A DNA stretch of 64,000 nt, from positions 1 to 64,000 of the forward strand of contig NZ_CAJHAR010000017.1 of NCBI RefSeq assembly GCF_904846415.1. Reading direction: 5' to 3'. The DNA is from Psychrobacter piscatorii. GTDB lineage: Bacteria > Pseudomonadota > Gammaproteobacteria > Pseudomonadales > Moraxellaceae. A model generated the notes under the pieces. The model was not told the DNA's origin and did no database searches. It saw only the letters and a program-made list of their open reading frames with translations. Shown here one piece after another: positions 10,342-18,144 of this stretch (position 1 is its first letter; each line of letters opens with the position of its first letter). The translations under genes were made by a program, and so were the position numbers.

Positions 10342-10499
10342 TACAGAGGTATCCCTACTCGATAAATGATTATGTCAACACGCCAGTAATTTACCTGAAG
10401 TGCTATTGTGCTAAAAAAGTGTGATGATAGGCACATATCGCTCACTATCTTTAGACTCATCATTTTTAAACCCACAACAATTTTTACTAATTATGTTTC

Positions 10500-10517
10500 G
10501 ACTATAAGGTTATAGTC
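10500..10517. promoter_or_regulatory. Palindrome, probable TetR operator
   Basis: GACTATAAGGTTATAGTC: an 8-bp perfect inverted repeat around GG, about 75 bases before the flavin reductase ATG and about 160 bases from the TetR start. A related GTCTATAG lies a few bases downstream. Position and symmetry fit autoregulation by the adjacent TetR protein; this is inference. Confidence 0.6.
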
Positions 10518-10592
10518 ATTTAAACGATAAGTCTATAGCCAAATTCATAGTAGAACGCACGCTTCACAAAACAATAATTTTAGGCTGCTACC

Positions 10593-11825
10593 ATGACATC
10601 ACCTGTTTTTTCACCGTTTATATTGCCTTGTGGTATCACCTTGCCCAATCGCTTAGCCAAAGCTGCCATGGAAGAAAACATGGCTGATGTTGGTCAAATC
10701 CCTGGCCCTAACTTACTGCGCCTATATACAAGCTGGGCGAATGGCGGTACTGGTTTATTAATCACAGGAAACGTGATGGTCGACGGCCGCGCCATGACTG
10801 GTCCGGGCGGTGTCGTATTAGACAGGCATAGTGACATAGCGCCTTTTGAAGCATGGGCACGTGCCGCCAAACAAAACAACACACGCGTTTTTATGCAGCT
10901 AAATCATCCTGGTCGTCAAGTTTATGCCTCGATGGGCGGTGATGTATTGTCACCCTCTGATGTGTCTATCGACTTGGGTAAGCACTCGCATTTATTTAGC
11001 AAACCTCGCGCCATGACGCAGCAGGATATATATCAGCTGATACAACGATTTGCCGATAGTGCTATCAAAGCAGAGCAAGCTGGTTTTGATGGCGTGCAAA
11101 TTCATGCGGCCCATGGTTACCTGATTTCTCAGTTTTTATCACCGCTCACCAATAAACGAGAAGACGAATACGGCGGGTCGATTGAAAACCGTATGCGATT
11201 GCTGATTGCAGTCATTAAGGCCATTCGCGCTCAAGTTACGCCCGCCTTTGCGGTCACTGTAAAGATAAATTCAGCAGATTTTCAGCGGGGCGGGTTTGAC
11301 GCTGATGATGCCAAAGTGGTTGTTTTGGCGATGAGCGAGCTAGCAGTAGATTTGGTTGAGCTGTCGGGTGGCAGTTACGAAAGCCCAGCCATGCAAGGCA
11401 ACACAGCAGATGGTCGCACGTTGCAACGAGAAGCCTATTTTTTGGACTTCGCAAAAGAGATTGCACAAGTGGCCAAAATGCCTGTGATGACCACAGGTGG
11501 CGTCAGACGATTAGCCGTTGCAGAAGAAGTACTGGCTCAAGGTATTGATATTGTCGGTATGGGAACAGCATTAGCCATGAACCCAGCGCTACCCAATGAC
11601 TGGAAAAAAGATGGCAGCCTCAGTGCTCACAACCCTATGGTACAGTGGAAGGATAAGACCTTAAGTACCGTTGCTACCATGGCAGTTATCAAGCGCCAAC
11701 TACAGCGTATGGGTAAAGCAAAGCCGCCTAAACCAAATGCGTCGCCAATATTGTCATTACTTAGTGACCGTATCCGTCTCAGCAAACTGACCAAACGTTA
11801 TCAGCGTTACTTAGCTAACCTCTAG
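10593..11825 (+). CDS. NADH:flavin oxidoreductase, Old Yellow Enzyme family
   Basis: FMN-dependent TIM-barrel reductase of 410 residues. Visible family signatures are the N-terminal LPCGITLPNRLAKAAMEE, the active-site region QIHAAHGYLISQFLSP with NKREDEYGGSIENR, and the phosphate-binding MTTGGVRR. It has only the barrel domain and lacks the extra Fe-S and FAD domains of 2,4-dienoyl-CoA reductase FadH. Enzymes of this family reduce activated C=C bonds; the physiological substrate is not evident. It is divergent from the TetR gene and likely its regulatory target. Confidence 0.9.
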   Translation: MTSPVFSPFILPCGITLPNRLAKAAMEENMADVGQIPGPNLLRLYTSWANGGTGLLITGNVMVDGRAMTGPGGVVLDRHSDIAPFEAWARAAKQNNTRVFMQLNHPGRQVYASMGGDVLSPSDVSIDLGKHSHLFSKPRAMTQQDIYQLIQRFADSAIKAEQAGFDGVQIHAAHGYLISQFLSPLTNKREDEYGGSIENRMRLLIAVIKAIRAQVTPAFAVTVKINSADFQRGGFDADDAKVVVLAMSELAVDLVELSGGSYESPAMQGNTADGRTLQREAYFLDFAKEIAQVAKMPVMTTGGVRRLAVAEEVLAQGIDIVGMGTALAMNPALPNDWKKDGSLSAHNPMVQWKDKTLSTVATMAVIKRQLQRMGKAKPPKPNASPILSLLSDRIRLSKLTKRYQRYLANL

Positions 11826-12283
11826 CAGAGTATCTTAACAAGCTGGCTCTTATCTTATATTGCAAAATAAAAAAGCAGATGACCTATTTTTAGGTTTCTG
11901 CTTTTTATTCGTAGGCCATATATTTTATGTAATAGTGGTTTTTTTATCTTATTCGTACTTAATGACAATTATTGATTTGAGTATTTTTATTACGCATGGC
12001 AGACGTAATTTACGCTTTGCTACTACAGCGAGTCGGCAGATAACACATAATGCACGCTCACTATAATTAAGTAACACTATAAACATAGCGCATACAGACA
12101 GCTGAATTAAAACGTCCTATATTTAATACCACAAGATAATTGGTAGCATCCAATCATACTTGTGAACTACTAAAATAAGAAAACAAATAAATCAGTAGGT
12201 TTAGTAATTAGCAAACAGAACTACCATGAAAAGTAATTAAAAATTATATTACACATATTAATTAAAGAAAAAGGAATATAACT
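11826..12283. other. Intergenic region before csbD
   Basis: Contains the terminator at 11870-11906. The rest is AT-rich with no credible gene; a 68-codon open frame over the terminator has no family resemblance and no ribosome-binding site. Confidence 0.5.
11870..11906 (+). terminator. Terminator of the flavin oxidoreductase gene
   Basis: The outer stem AAAAAGCAGA/TCTGCTTTTT encloses an inner GACCTA/TAGGTT pairing and ends in a T-rich run. Confidence 0.85.
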
Positions 12284-12487
12284 ATGAATGAGAATACTCT
12301 AAAAGGCGAATGGAAACAGCTAAAAGGCTCAGTAAAGCAAAAATGGGGCGAGCTGACTGATGATGATTTAGATCAAGTTGAAGGCAGCCGTGATAAGCTA
12401 GTTGGCCGTGTACAAGAGCGTTATGGCCATGCTCAAGATCATGCCGAGCGCGAAGTAGATGACTGGCGCCGCGAAAACAATTACTAA
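12284..12487 (+). CDS. CsbD-family stress protein
   Basis: Small, highly charged protein of 67 residues matching the CsbD family throughout: MNENTLKGEWKQLKGSVKQK, then a WGELTDDDLDQVEG segment and a C-terminal RVQERYG. CsbD proteins are abundant general-stress proteins in many bacteria and their molecular function is not known. AAGGA precedes the ATG. The gene stands alone, with terminator-like hairpins downstream. Confidence 0.93.
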   Translation: MNENTLKGEWKQLKGSVKQKWGELTDDDLDQVEGSRDKLVGRVQERYGHAQDHAEREVDDWRRENNY

Positions 12488-12539
12488 TAAATTTTCTTTG
12501 AGAAATATAAATAGTGTCTTTTTCAAAGTAGATAAAATA

Positions 12540-12568
12540 AAAACCGCATAGAAATTTATGCGGTTTTT
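12540..12568 (+). terminator. Terminator of csbD
   Basis: The stem AAAACCGCATA/TATGCGGTTTT has a short loop and a T tail, 52 bases after the csbD stop. Confidence 0.85.
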
Positions 12569-12686
12569 CTGTATTATATAAATCATAAACTAAAGAAGCA
12601 ATATTTTATAACTCTCATTTTATATCTGGTATCAGCTAAAAGCTAATATCGGCTAATCAGAGTAATTAGCATCGTCCAGACACGAT

Positions 12687-12720
12687 AAAACCGCATAGCA
12701 ATAAATTGTTATGCGGTTTT
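12687..12720. terminator. Second terminator-like hairpin with the same stem
   Basis: AAAACCGCATAGCAA pairs with TTGTTATGCGGTTTT (one wobble) around TAAA. It repeats the stem sequence of the csbD terminator about 145 bases upstream. Confidence 0.65.
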
Positions 12721-13272
12721 ATTGTTAACTATCCATGTTACCTATCACGACTGCTTTCTATGCATCCTTGCACAAATATTCAGTGATTGTGATACTGGGC
12801 ATCCTGCCCTTATTACTGCGTACAGCATCTAATCTTAACTGCTGCTATCAGCAATGGGTATGTGTCCTTACTTCAACTACTATTATCATCCTGATGCTAA
12901 TAATTGAATCATTATCCTTAATGCGGTCAACTCAATCCTTGAGTCACATTCCCTAATGCCGTGTAACCATAATGCCTAACTCTCACCCTCATGTTAAGTC
13001 GCGTAAACGTCATTGCGTGTAAGCATATGCTTACAACGATTCAATTATTCTCAATAATTACAACTTATTAACGCAAATGACACTTAATATAAAGCTTTGT
13101 ATCCTATGATAGATAATGTAAGAAAACATTTCTAAAAATAGTTTTCTTATTGACGGTAACTCTTAATACCTATCTGAGTATGGCTGTATCAACATATTTT
13201 AGAATCTCCTACCTTTAACTCATATAAGCATTCTTATCGCAAGCTCTCTGAAACCTTATAGGACATTGCCTC

Positions 13273-13941
13273 ATGAAAACTCTAAAGCCGTTCTCCTTTA
13301 AGACAGCCATGTCTACTGGTCTTATCGTTGCTCTATTGGGTACCACTGTCGGTTGTGCTGTCGTTGGTCCAGGCTATGATAACCAGCCCATATATCGTGG
13401 TGATAATAATCGGCAAAGCGATAGCTTCAGCCGTGTCAGCCAGCAGCTACGCCAAGACTTACGCCGCAAAGGCTATCAAGTCATAGACATTCGTTCTGAC
13501 AGTTATCGCGGCGATCGCGCAATGACAGCTTTTGCCAAAAAGAATAATCAGCTCTATGAGCTAACATATACTTACCCTTCTCTAAGACTCATCAGCTCAA
13601 ATAAAAGATCATGGTCGAACAATTGGGAAGATAACAAGTATCAAAAAGACAATGACCATTATAAAAAAGATAAGCATAAAAATAATGGCAAATATAAGAA
13701 TGACAAGCGCTATAAAAAAGGTGATATAGAGGACAGCATTAAAAGAGAGTCACGTTACCCAGCGATCAAGCGCCGTGCCATCAATAAAGTAAGGTCTATG
13801 GGTTACCGTGTCGAAGATATCGATCTTGAAGAAAAAAACAAGCGTGGTGTCTTTGACATTGAGGCCAGACGCGGCTCGCAGGAATATGAGATATTGCTTA
13901 GCTATCCAAATCTAGACGTTATTAACGTTAAAAAAGACTGA
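13273..13941 (+). CDS. Putative lipoprotein with two copies of a PepSY-like domain
   Basis: Not recognised as a named gene. It has 222 residues, a lipoprotein signal peptide and a lipobox ending in Cys28 (VGC); residue +2 is Ala, consistent with outer-membrane sorting. Two related repeats are visible: residues about 53-110 (LRQDLRRKGYQVIDIRS ... YELTYTYPSLRLI) and about 162-222 (RRAINKVRSMGYRVEDIDL ... YEILLSYPNLDVI). A Lys/Asn/Asp-rich linker separates them. The strand-helix pattern resembles PepSY-type domains, but that is inference. The gene downstream encodes a shorter relative with one copy. AGGACA precedes the ATG. Confidence 0.75.
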   Translation: MKTLKPFSFKTAMSTGLIVALLGTTVGCAVVGPGYDNQPIYRGDNNRQSDSFSRVSQQLRQDLRRKGYQVIDIRSDSYRGDRAMTAFAKKNNQLYELTYTYPSLRLISSNKRSWSNNWEDNKYQKDNDHYKKDKHKNNGKYKNDKRYKKGDIEDSIKRESRYPAIKRRAINKVRSMGYRVEDIDLEEKNKRGVFDIEARRGSQEYEILLSYPNLDVINVKKD

Positions 13942-14043
13942 TGACGCTGACACTACTGTCAGTAGAGCAGCTCTACACGCCCCTTTACTGAAATATTAGA
14001 AAACTATCTTTATCCAACGATAGTAGATTATGAGGACATTTTT

Positions 14044-14424
14044 ATGAAAGCTTTATCATCTTCAACACTAAAGAATGTAATATCTGGCAGTATTGTCGCC
14101 ACTTTATTAGCGGTAACTACTGGCTGTGTCACTACACCTGGCGGCTATAACGTATATGACGATATCTATGGAGACGTCTACAAAGATAACAAAGAGCATG
14201 AAAAGCACAAAAACAAGCATAAAAAAGCGGATAAAAACGTCTACTCAGCTGCTATCGAGCGTCGAGCTGCCAATAAAGTTAGCAGCATGGGATACCGTGT
14301 CAAAGATGTTAAATATAAAAAGGGCGACCGTAAAATTAAGGTCAAAGCTGAGCGTGGTCGCGACGATTATAAAATCGAACTGGGCTATCCAAGCTACAAT
14401 GTCATCAAGATTAAAAAGGATTAA
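14044..14424 (+). CDS. Putative lipoprotein, single-domain paralogue of the preceding gene
   Basis: It has 126 residues and a lipobox with Cys28 (TGC) at the same position as in the upstream paralogue. A Lys/His/Asp-rich linker (about 45-65) leads to one domain at 68-126 (RRAANKVSSMGYRVKDVKY ... YKIELGYPSYNVIKIKKD), clearly homologous to the C-terminal repeat of the 13273 gene. A ribosome-binding sequence (GAGGAC) lies upstream. The two genes are 102 bases apart on one strand and look like a tandem duplication with domain loss or gain. Function unknown. Confidence 0.78.
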   Translation: MKALSSSTLKNVISGSIVATLLAVTTGCVTTPGGYNVYDDIYGDVYKDNKEHEKHKNKHKKADKNVYSAAIERRAANKVSSMGYRVKDVKYKKGDRKIKVKAERGRDDYKIELGYPSYNVIKIKKD

Positions 14425-14484
14425 TCGATTATTAGAGTCTGATATTCACTGTTAATACTCAGTTGAAACATCAAAAAATTTATA

Positions 14485-14520
14485 ACCAAATAAGTCATCA
14501 GGTGGCTTATTTGGTTTTTT
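14485..14520. terminator. Terminator after the lipoprotein pair
   Basis: The stem AACCAAATAAG/CTTATTTGGTT is followed by TTTTTT. It lies between the + strand lipoproteins and the - strand NIF3-like gene. Confidence 0.85.
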
Positions 14521-14566
14521 TATGAGAATTCTTACACTCAATAAGCTAATATTTTTCTATATAAAA

Positions 14567-14878
14567 CTAAAAATCCAAGACTTTTATCACATCATACGCT
14601 GGTGTTTCATACGGGTGCGCCTCTTTTAACGCGATGACAGCAGCAGTAATAAACGCGTCATCGATGACCATCTCTACTCGCCATTCATCGACCGTTTCTA
14701 AACTATCTTGCTTACCGATGTGCGGCGCGCTACCTGCTAACGGCATAAACTGCCCTGTTCCTTGCACTTGCCAACAGCACTGCTCGTAATCGCCAATACT
14801 CCCAGCACCAGCTGCGAATAAAGCGGACTTTACTTGCTCTAATGCCTCATCAGGAATGAAAACCGTCAACTTATACAT
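14567..14878 (-). CDS. NIF3/YqfO-like protein (C-terminal-type domain)
   Basis: A 103-residue protein of the YqfO/NIF3-associated type, with a ferredoxin-like fold related to CutA. The conserved start MYKLTVFIPDEALEQVKSAL, the central GAGSIGDYEQC and the end EAHPYETPAYDV are diagnostic. In many proteins this domain is inserted in NIF3; here it stands alone, as is common in gammaproteobacteria. Function is not established. GAGGT precedes the ATG. It lies 37 bases downstream of the glycosylase gene on the same strand, so they are probably cotranscribed. Confidence 0.85.
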   Translation of the reverse strand: MYKLTVFIPDEALEQVKSALFAAGAGSIGDYEQCCWQVQGTGQFMPLAGSAPHIGKQDSLETVDEWRVEMVIDDAFITAAVIALKEAHPYETPAYDVIKVLDF

Positions 14879-14915
14879 GAACTTACCTCACAAAATAGGT
14901 TTAAATCTCAACTTG

Positions 14916-15548
14916 CTAGTTCTTAGATAAAGAAGGATGATCGGTCCATATATAGCGTAGCAACCAGTCTTTGGCATCACCGGCATAATCGATACCGATA
15001 CGTGGACGCACTGACACGGGCGGCTGGCAACCATCATCTTCGACCCAAACGCCTGAGTCTGGCGTGATAGGCTTGCCATATAAGTCGCGAGTTATCTGCA
15101 AGCGCTTGGTCAGTTTACCCGGCCCTGCAAACTGCTTGGGGTGAGTCAGCTGCTTATTTGGACTGAGATATTGTTCATCAATCAAACGATCACTATCATC
15201 CGTCAAAAACCCAGCGCGTATTAGCACCGATTCAGGTGACTCTACAGAGCCGCTAATCAAATTTAGCATGTGATGCACACCGTAAGTCAAATAGACATAG
15301 AACACACCGCCTTGCTCATACATAATCTCTGTGCGCGCCGTTCGTGACCCTGCATGTGAATGGCAAGCAGGATCATTTTGACCAATATAGGCTTCTGTCT
15401 CAGAAATACGCATTCGCAAAACTTTTTCTGATTCGTCGCTGTCGATCAGCTTTCTACAAACCACCTTACCCACCAAATCGGCAGCGACCACACAGGTTGG
15501 ACGAGTGAACCAGTCAGGCTCTAAAACAGTTGATGAAGCAGTAGACAT
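14916..15548 (-). CDS. DNA-3-methyladenine glycosylase, Mpg/AAG family
   Basis: Base-excision repair glycosylase of the alkyladenine (AAG/MPG) fold that removes alkylated purines. Motifs visible are LVGKVVCRK, the catalytic region RISETEAYIGQNDPACHSHAG (ETEAY) and VFYVYLTYGVHHMLNL. The C-terminal GPGKLTKRLQIT and PRIGIDYAG are also family-typical. At 210 residues it is the usual length. AAAGG lies upstream of the ATG. It is unrelated in fold to E. coli Tag or AlkA. Confidence 0.93.
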   Translation of the reverse strand: MSTASSTVLEPDWFTRPTCVVAADLVGKVVCRKLIDSDESEKVLRMRISETEAYIGQNDPACHSHAGSRTARTEIMYEQGGVFYVYLTYGVHHMLNLISGSVESPESVLIRAGFLTDDSDRLIDEQYLSPNKQLTHPKQFAGPGKLTKRLQITRDLYGKPITPDSGVWVEDDGCQPPVSVRPRIGIDYAGDAKDWLLRYIWTDHPSLSKN

Positions 15549-15938
15549 GAGCGAAACCTTTTCTTATTTTTATAGTCTAATTGATATGAGTAAGTACTAA
15601 CAAATTAGCATAAAAGCAAGACAAGGTATCAAAGACAGTGTTGGCGCTATGTTTGATTTTTTATACGAGTTAAATGATAAGCCTATGGCTGAAAGGGTGA
15701 TACTGGTTGATAAATGGATAGGAATTATAGTCTGTTATAAGCGGTTCCATTATGGCAGTCTGTTTTAAGTAGTCTATTAATAGGTTTGTCGAGTGAAATA
15801 GCTGGTTCCGCTGGGGTATACCTCAAAGGTACTATTTGATGATAGAAAGCTTGTTTTGAAATGAGTCCGCTATAAGTAGTTCACCAATAACAGTGTCTTT
15901 TGATGGTTAGTATTATTGGATATCAATCTATAAACTAA
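15549..15938. other. Intergenic region without a gene
   Basis: No open frame with family resemblance. It must contain the glycosylase promoter. Nothing structured was recognised. Confidence 0.4.
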
Positions 15939-16661
15939 TTATTGAACAACGCAACGACTCAAAGCGAGCGCTTGCTGCTTGATCCCTGAGGCTAATAAGG
16001 CGCTGACTAACTCGTCTGAGAAAAATAAAGATTTACGTAATGCAGGGTCATGCCATAGGTCTACGTCACACTCTTGTGCAGTAGTATTCAACTGGATATC
16101 ATTATCGATTGGTTCCCATATAGAATGAGTAGGTAGTTTTGGAGCATAAGAATTTTCTTTGATCCCTTTACTTTCTTCAACATTAAGATAGTCACGCGTC
16201 TCTGCTATATTGATAAAATAATAAGGCGTTTGCGATTTTAGTTCCTCTGTCTCAATATCATAAATATATACTTGACTAAAATGCGTAGCGCCTAGCGTGA
16301 ACTGACTGATGATGTCATAGCACTGTTGATTGAATAATAAATACCCCCCAATAATATTAAACATTAAGTCATCAGTTTTCGGTAGTTTCTCATTTGGCTT
16401 AATAAATACCTTGCTAGGCATATGATGAGTATTAATATATTCACCTTTAGACCAACTTTTACAAAAGACCAAATCCATCTCGTTGATGTCATAGTATTTC
16501 TGCTCTTCACCTTTCTCTATTACATTAGATTTTTTCTTCTTCTCTAATTTGTAAAATTGCACAGCATCAAAAACCTCTGGCAACGTCGCTTTGATACCAT
16601 AGGTCTCTGTCACATCAAAGTTGTTATAGTTGCATAACCATACTGCTTTAGTATTAGACAT
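15939..16661 (-). CDS. Hypothetical protein, possible Imm11-type immunity protein
   Basis: Not firmly recognised. It is cytosolic, about 240 residues from the ATG at 16661 (MSNTKAVWLCNYNNFD); an ATG seven codons upstream is also in frame. The end (VDLWHDPALRKSLFFSDELV followed by SALLASGIKQQALAL) resembles the C-terminal signature of imm11/DUF1629 proteins (L-F-R-x ... F-V-S-D-x-L ... A-L ... G-L). These are often immunity partners of polymorphic toxins. No toxin gene is adjacent, so it would be an orphan. Codon use is AT-richer than its neighbours. The assignment comes from remembered motif similarity only. Confidence 0.5.
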   Translation of the reverse strand: MSNTKAVWLCNYNNFDVTETYGIKATLPEVFDAVQFYKLEKKKKSNVIEKGEEQKYYDINEMDLVFCKSWSKGEYINTHHMPSKVFIKPNEKLPKTDDLMFNIIGGYLLFNQQCYDIISQFTLGATHFSQVYIYDIETEELKSQTPYYFINIAETRDYLNVEESKGIKENSYAPKLPTHSIWEPIDNDIQLNTTAQECDVDLWHDPALRKSLFFSDELVSALLASGIKQQALALSRCVVQ

Positions 16662-16800
16662 AACTGCTTCTCTATTGTGCATAGTAAGTACACTATGAAG
16701 TACACCGCGCCTATCTTATTGAGTTAAAACGTTGATACCATCAGCCCACAGCCGAAGATTCAAGTCCTCATTAGGGTACCAACATTAATATAATGACATA

Positions 16801-16829
16801 AAAAAACTGAGCGCATGGCTCAGTTTTTT
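16801..16829 (-). terminator. Terminator of purC
   Basis: A perfect 12-bp stem, AAAAAACTGAGC/GCTCAGTTTTTT, with loop GCATG, 24 bases beyond the purC stop. Confidence 0.9.
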
Positions 16830-16852
16830 ATTTTATGCTAAGTATTAAATGC

Positions 16853-17566
16853 TTATTTTAATGGTACACCAATACGGTCAGCGACTTCTTCATAAGCTTC
16901 AATCACATCACCTAATGACTGACGGAAACGGTCTTTATCTAGTTTCTTCTTGGTGTTCTTATCCCAGATACGGCAGCCATCTGGTGAGAACTCATCACCC
17001 AATACGATACGGTCATGGAATACGCCAAACTCTAGTTTAAAATCCACTAGGATTAAATCACCCGCATCAAACAACGCCTTTAATACATCGTTGACTTGAT
17101 AAGTTAGCTCTTCCATTTTAGCCAATTGTTCTTTGGTCGCCCAGCCAAGAGAAACAGAGAGCGACTCGTTGACCATCGGATCACCTAGCGCATCATCTTT
17201 ATAAAACAGCTCATACGTTGGCGGTGTCAATGCCTGCCCTTCTTCTAAGCCCAAACGACGTACCAAACTACCAGCGGCAAAGTTACGCACCACGCACTCT
17301 ACAGGAATCATATCCAAGCGCTTGACCAATACTTCGTCGTCAGACAATTGCTTTTCAAAATGCGTCTCGATGCCAGCATCAGACAATTTTTGCATGATAA
17401 AAGCATTAAAGCGGTTATTAACCACACCTTTACGCGCCAATTGTTCAATACGCTTACCATCAAGCGCTGAGGTATCATCACGGAAGTGTAAAATCAGAAG
17501 ATCATTGTCTTCTGTTTCATAGACAGATTTGGCTTTGCCTTTATACAGCAGTTGTTGCTTTTGCAT
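16853..17566 (-). CDS. purC: Phosphoribosylaminoimidazole-succinocarboxamide synthase
   Basis: SAICAR synthetase of purine biosynthesis; it joins aspartate to CAIR with ATP hydrolysis in the cytoplasm. The start [15 protein letters not shown], the central [16 protein letters not shown] and [10 protein letters not shown] with [12 protein letters not shown] are diagnostic of short bacterial PurC (237 residues). AGGAA lies upstream of the ATG. It is last in the dapA-lipoprotein-purC cluster, the order also found in E. coli (dapA-bamC-purC). Confidence 0.97.
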   Translation of the reverse strand: MQKQQLLYKGKAKSVYETEDNDLLILHFRDDTSALDGKRIEQLARKGVVNNRFNAFIMQKLSDAGIETHFEKQLSDDEVLVKRLDMIPVECVVRNFAAGSLVRRLGLEEGQALTPPTYELFYKDDALGDPMVNESLSVSLGWATKEQLAKMEELTYQVNDVLKALFDAGDLILVDFKLEFGVFHDRIVLGDEFSPDGCRIWDKNTKKKLDKDRFRQSLGDVIEAYEEVADRIGVPLK

Positions 17567-17692
17567 TATAGGGGTTCCTGTTCGTTCAAGCTTATGTGGT
17601 AAAAACGCGCAGCGACCGCTGACTCTTATTACAATATCGATATTATTTTAATCAATAATCATAAAAATCGGCGGTACAAATGAAGAAATAAA

Positions 17693-18022
17693 TTAGTTTG
17701 AAGGGCTACTAACAGCACGCTGAGGCTTTGGCAGTTGATACTGATTACCTGACTCATTCTGTAGTTTAAGCGTGTTCGCGCCCACATTCGGTGTTGGGTA
17801 CAAAGGCACGAAAGGCGCTGTTTCTTGAGCAGCCGGCAGCTCTATCGGTGCAAGCTTTTTGCTTTGTTGATAGTCTAAGCTGCCATTGTCGCGCTTTCCA
17901 AGCAAGCTTTTAGTCGCTTGGCAGCCGCTCAATACAAGGGTGCTACCCAAAACTAAGGTCAGCATTGCAGGAAGTAGTTTTGTCGTCTTTGATGATACTG
18001 TTTTTGATGATGTTGTCATCAT
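17693..18022 (-). CDS. Short lipoprotein in the bamC position, BamC N-terminal-like
   Basis: A lipoprotein of 109 residues with lipobox LVLSGC (Cys34) and Gln at +2, consistent with outer-membrane sorting. After the cysteine it is rich in Pro, Gln and Asn (YQQSKKLAPIELPAAQET, then VPLYPTPNVG). This resembles the extended N-terminal segment of BamC that binds BamD. It lies between dapA and purC exactly where E. coli has bamC (344 residues), but both helix-grip domains are absent and no remnant is visible downstream. I infer a reduced BamC whose only role would be the BamD-binding tail; this could be wrong, since sequence similarity is low. Confidence 0.65.
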   Translation of the reverse strand: MMTTSSKTVSSKTTKLLPAMLTLVLGSTLVLSGCQATKSLLGKRDNGSLDYQQSKKLAPIELPAAQETAPFVPLYPTPNVGANTLKLQNESGNQYQLPKPQRAVSSPSN

Positions 18023-18144
18023 GTTGTCTCTCTGAGTTAGCAGTTATTGCTCATTTAGGCGATTGACTCATCATGATAAGTTGACTTGTTGCTCGCTTGA
18101 ATATTGATTGTCGAGCAACAAATCTTAAATCGCTGAAGATCAAG

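Larger units (their letters stand above)
12488..13272. other. Long intergenic region with two similar hairpins
   Basis: About 785 bases. The first part holds two terminator-like hairpins sharing the arm AAAACCGCATA (12540-12568 and 12687-12720). A 73-codon open frame at 12735-12956 shows no family resemblance, so I do not call it. The remainder presumably includes the promoter of the lipoprotein gene. Confidence 0.5.

Noticed and set aside
12735..12956. 73-codon open frame after the csbD terminators
   Set aside because: No ribosome-binding site, hydrophobic and repetitive composition, no family resemblance; kept out.
14126..14455. 109-codon frame overlapping the second lipoprotein gene
   Set aside because: An alternative-frame shadow of the lipoprotein; the real frame has the lipobox and conserved domain.
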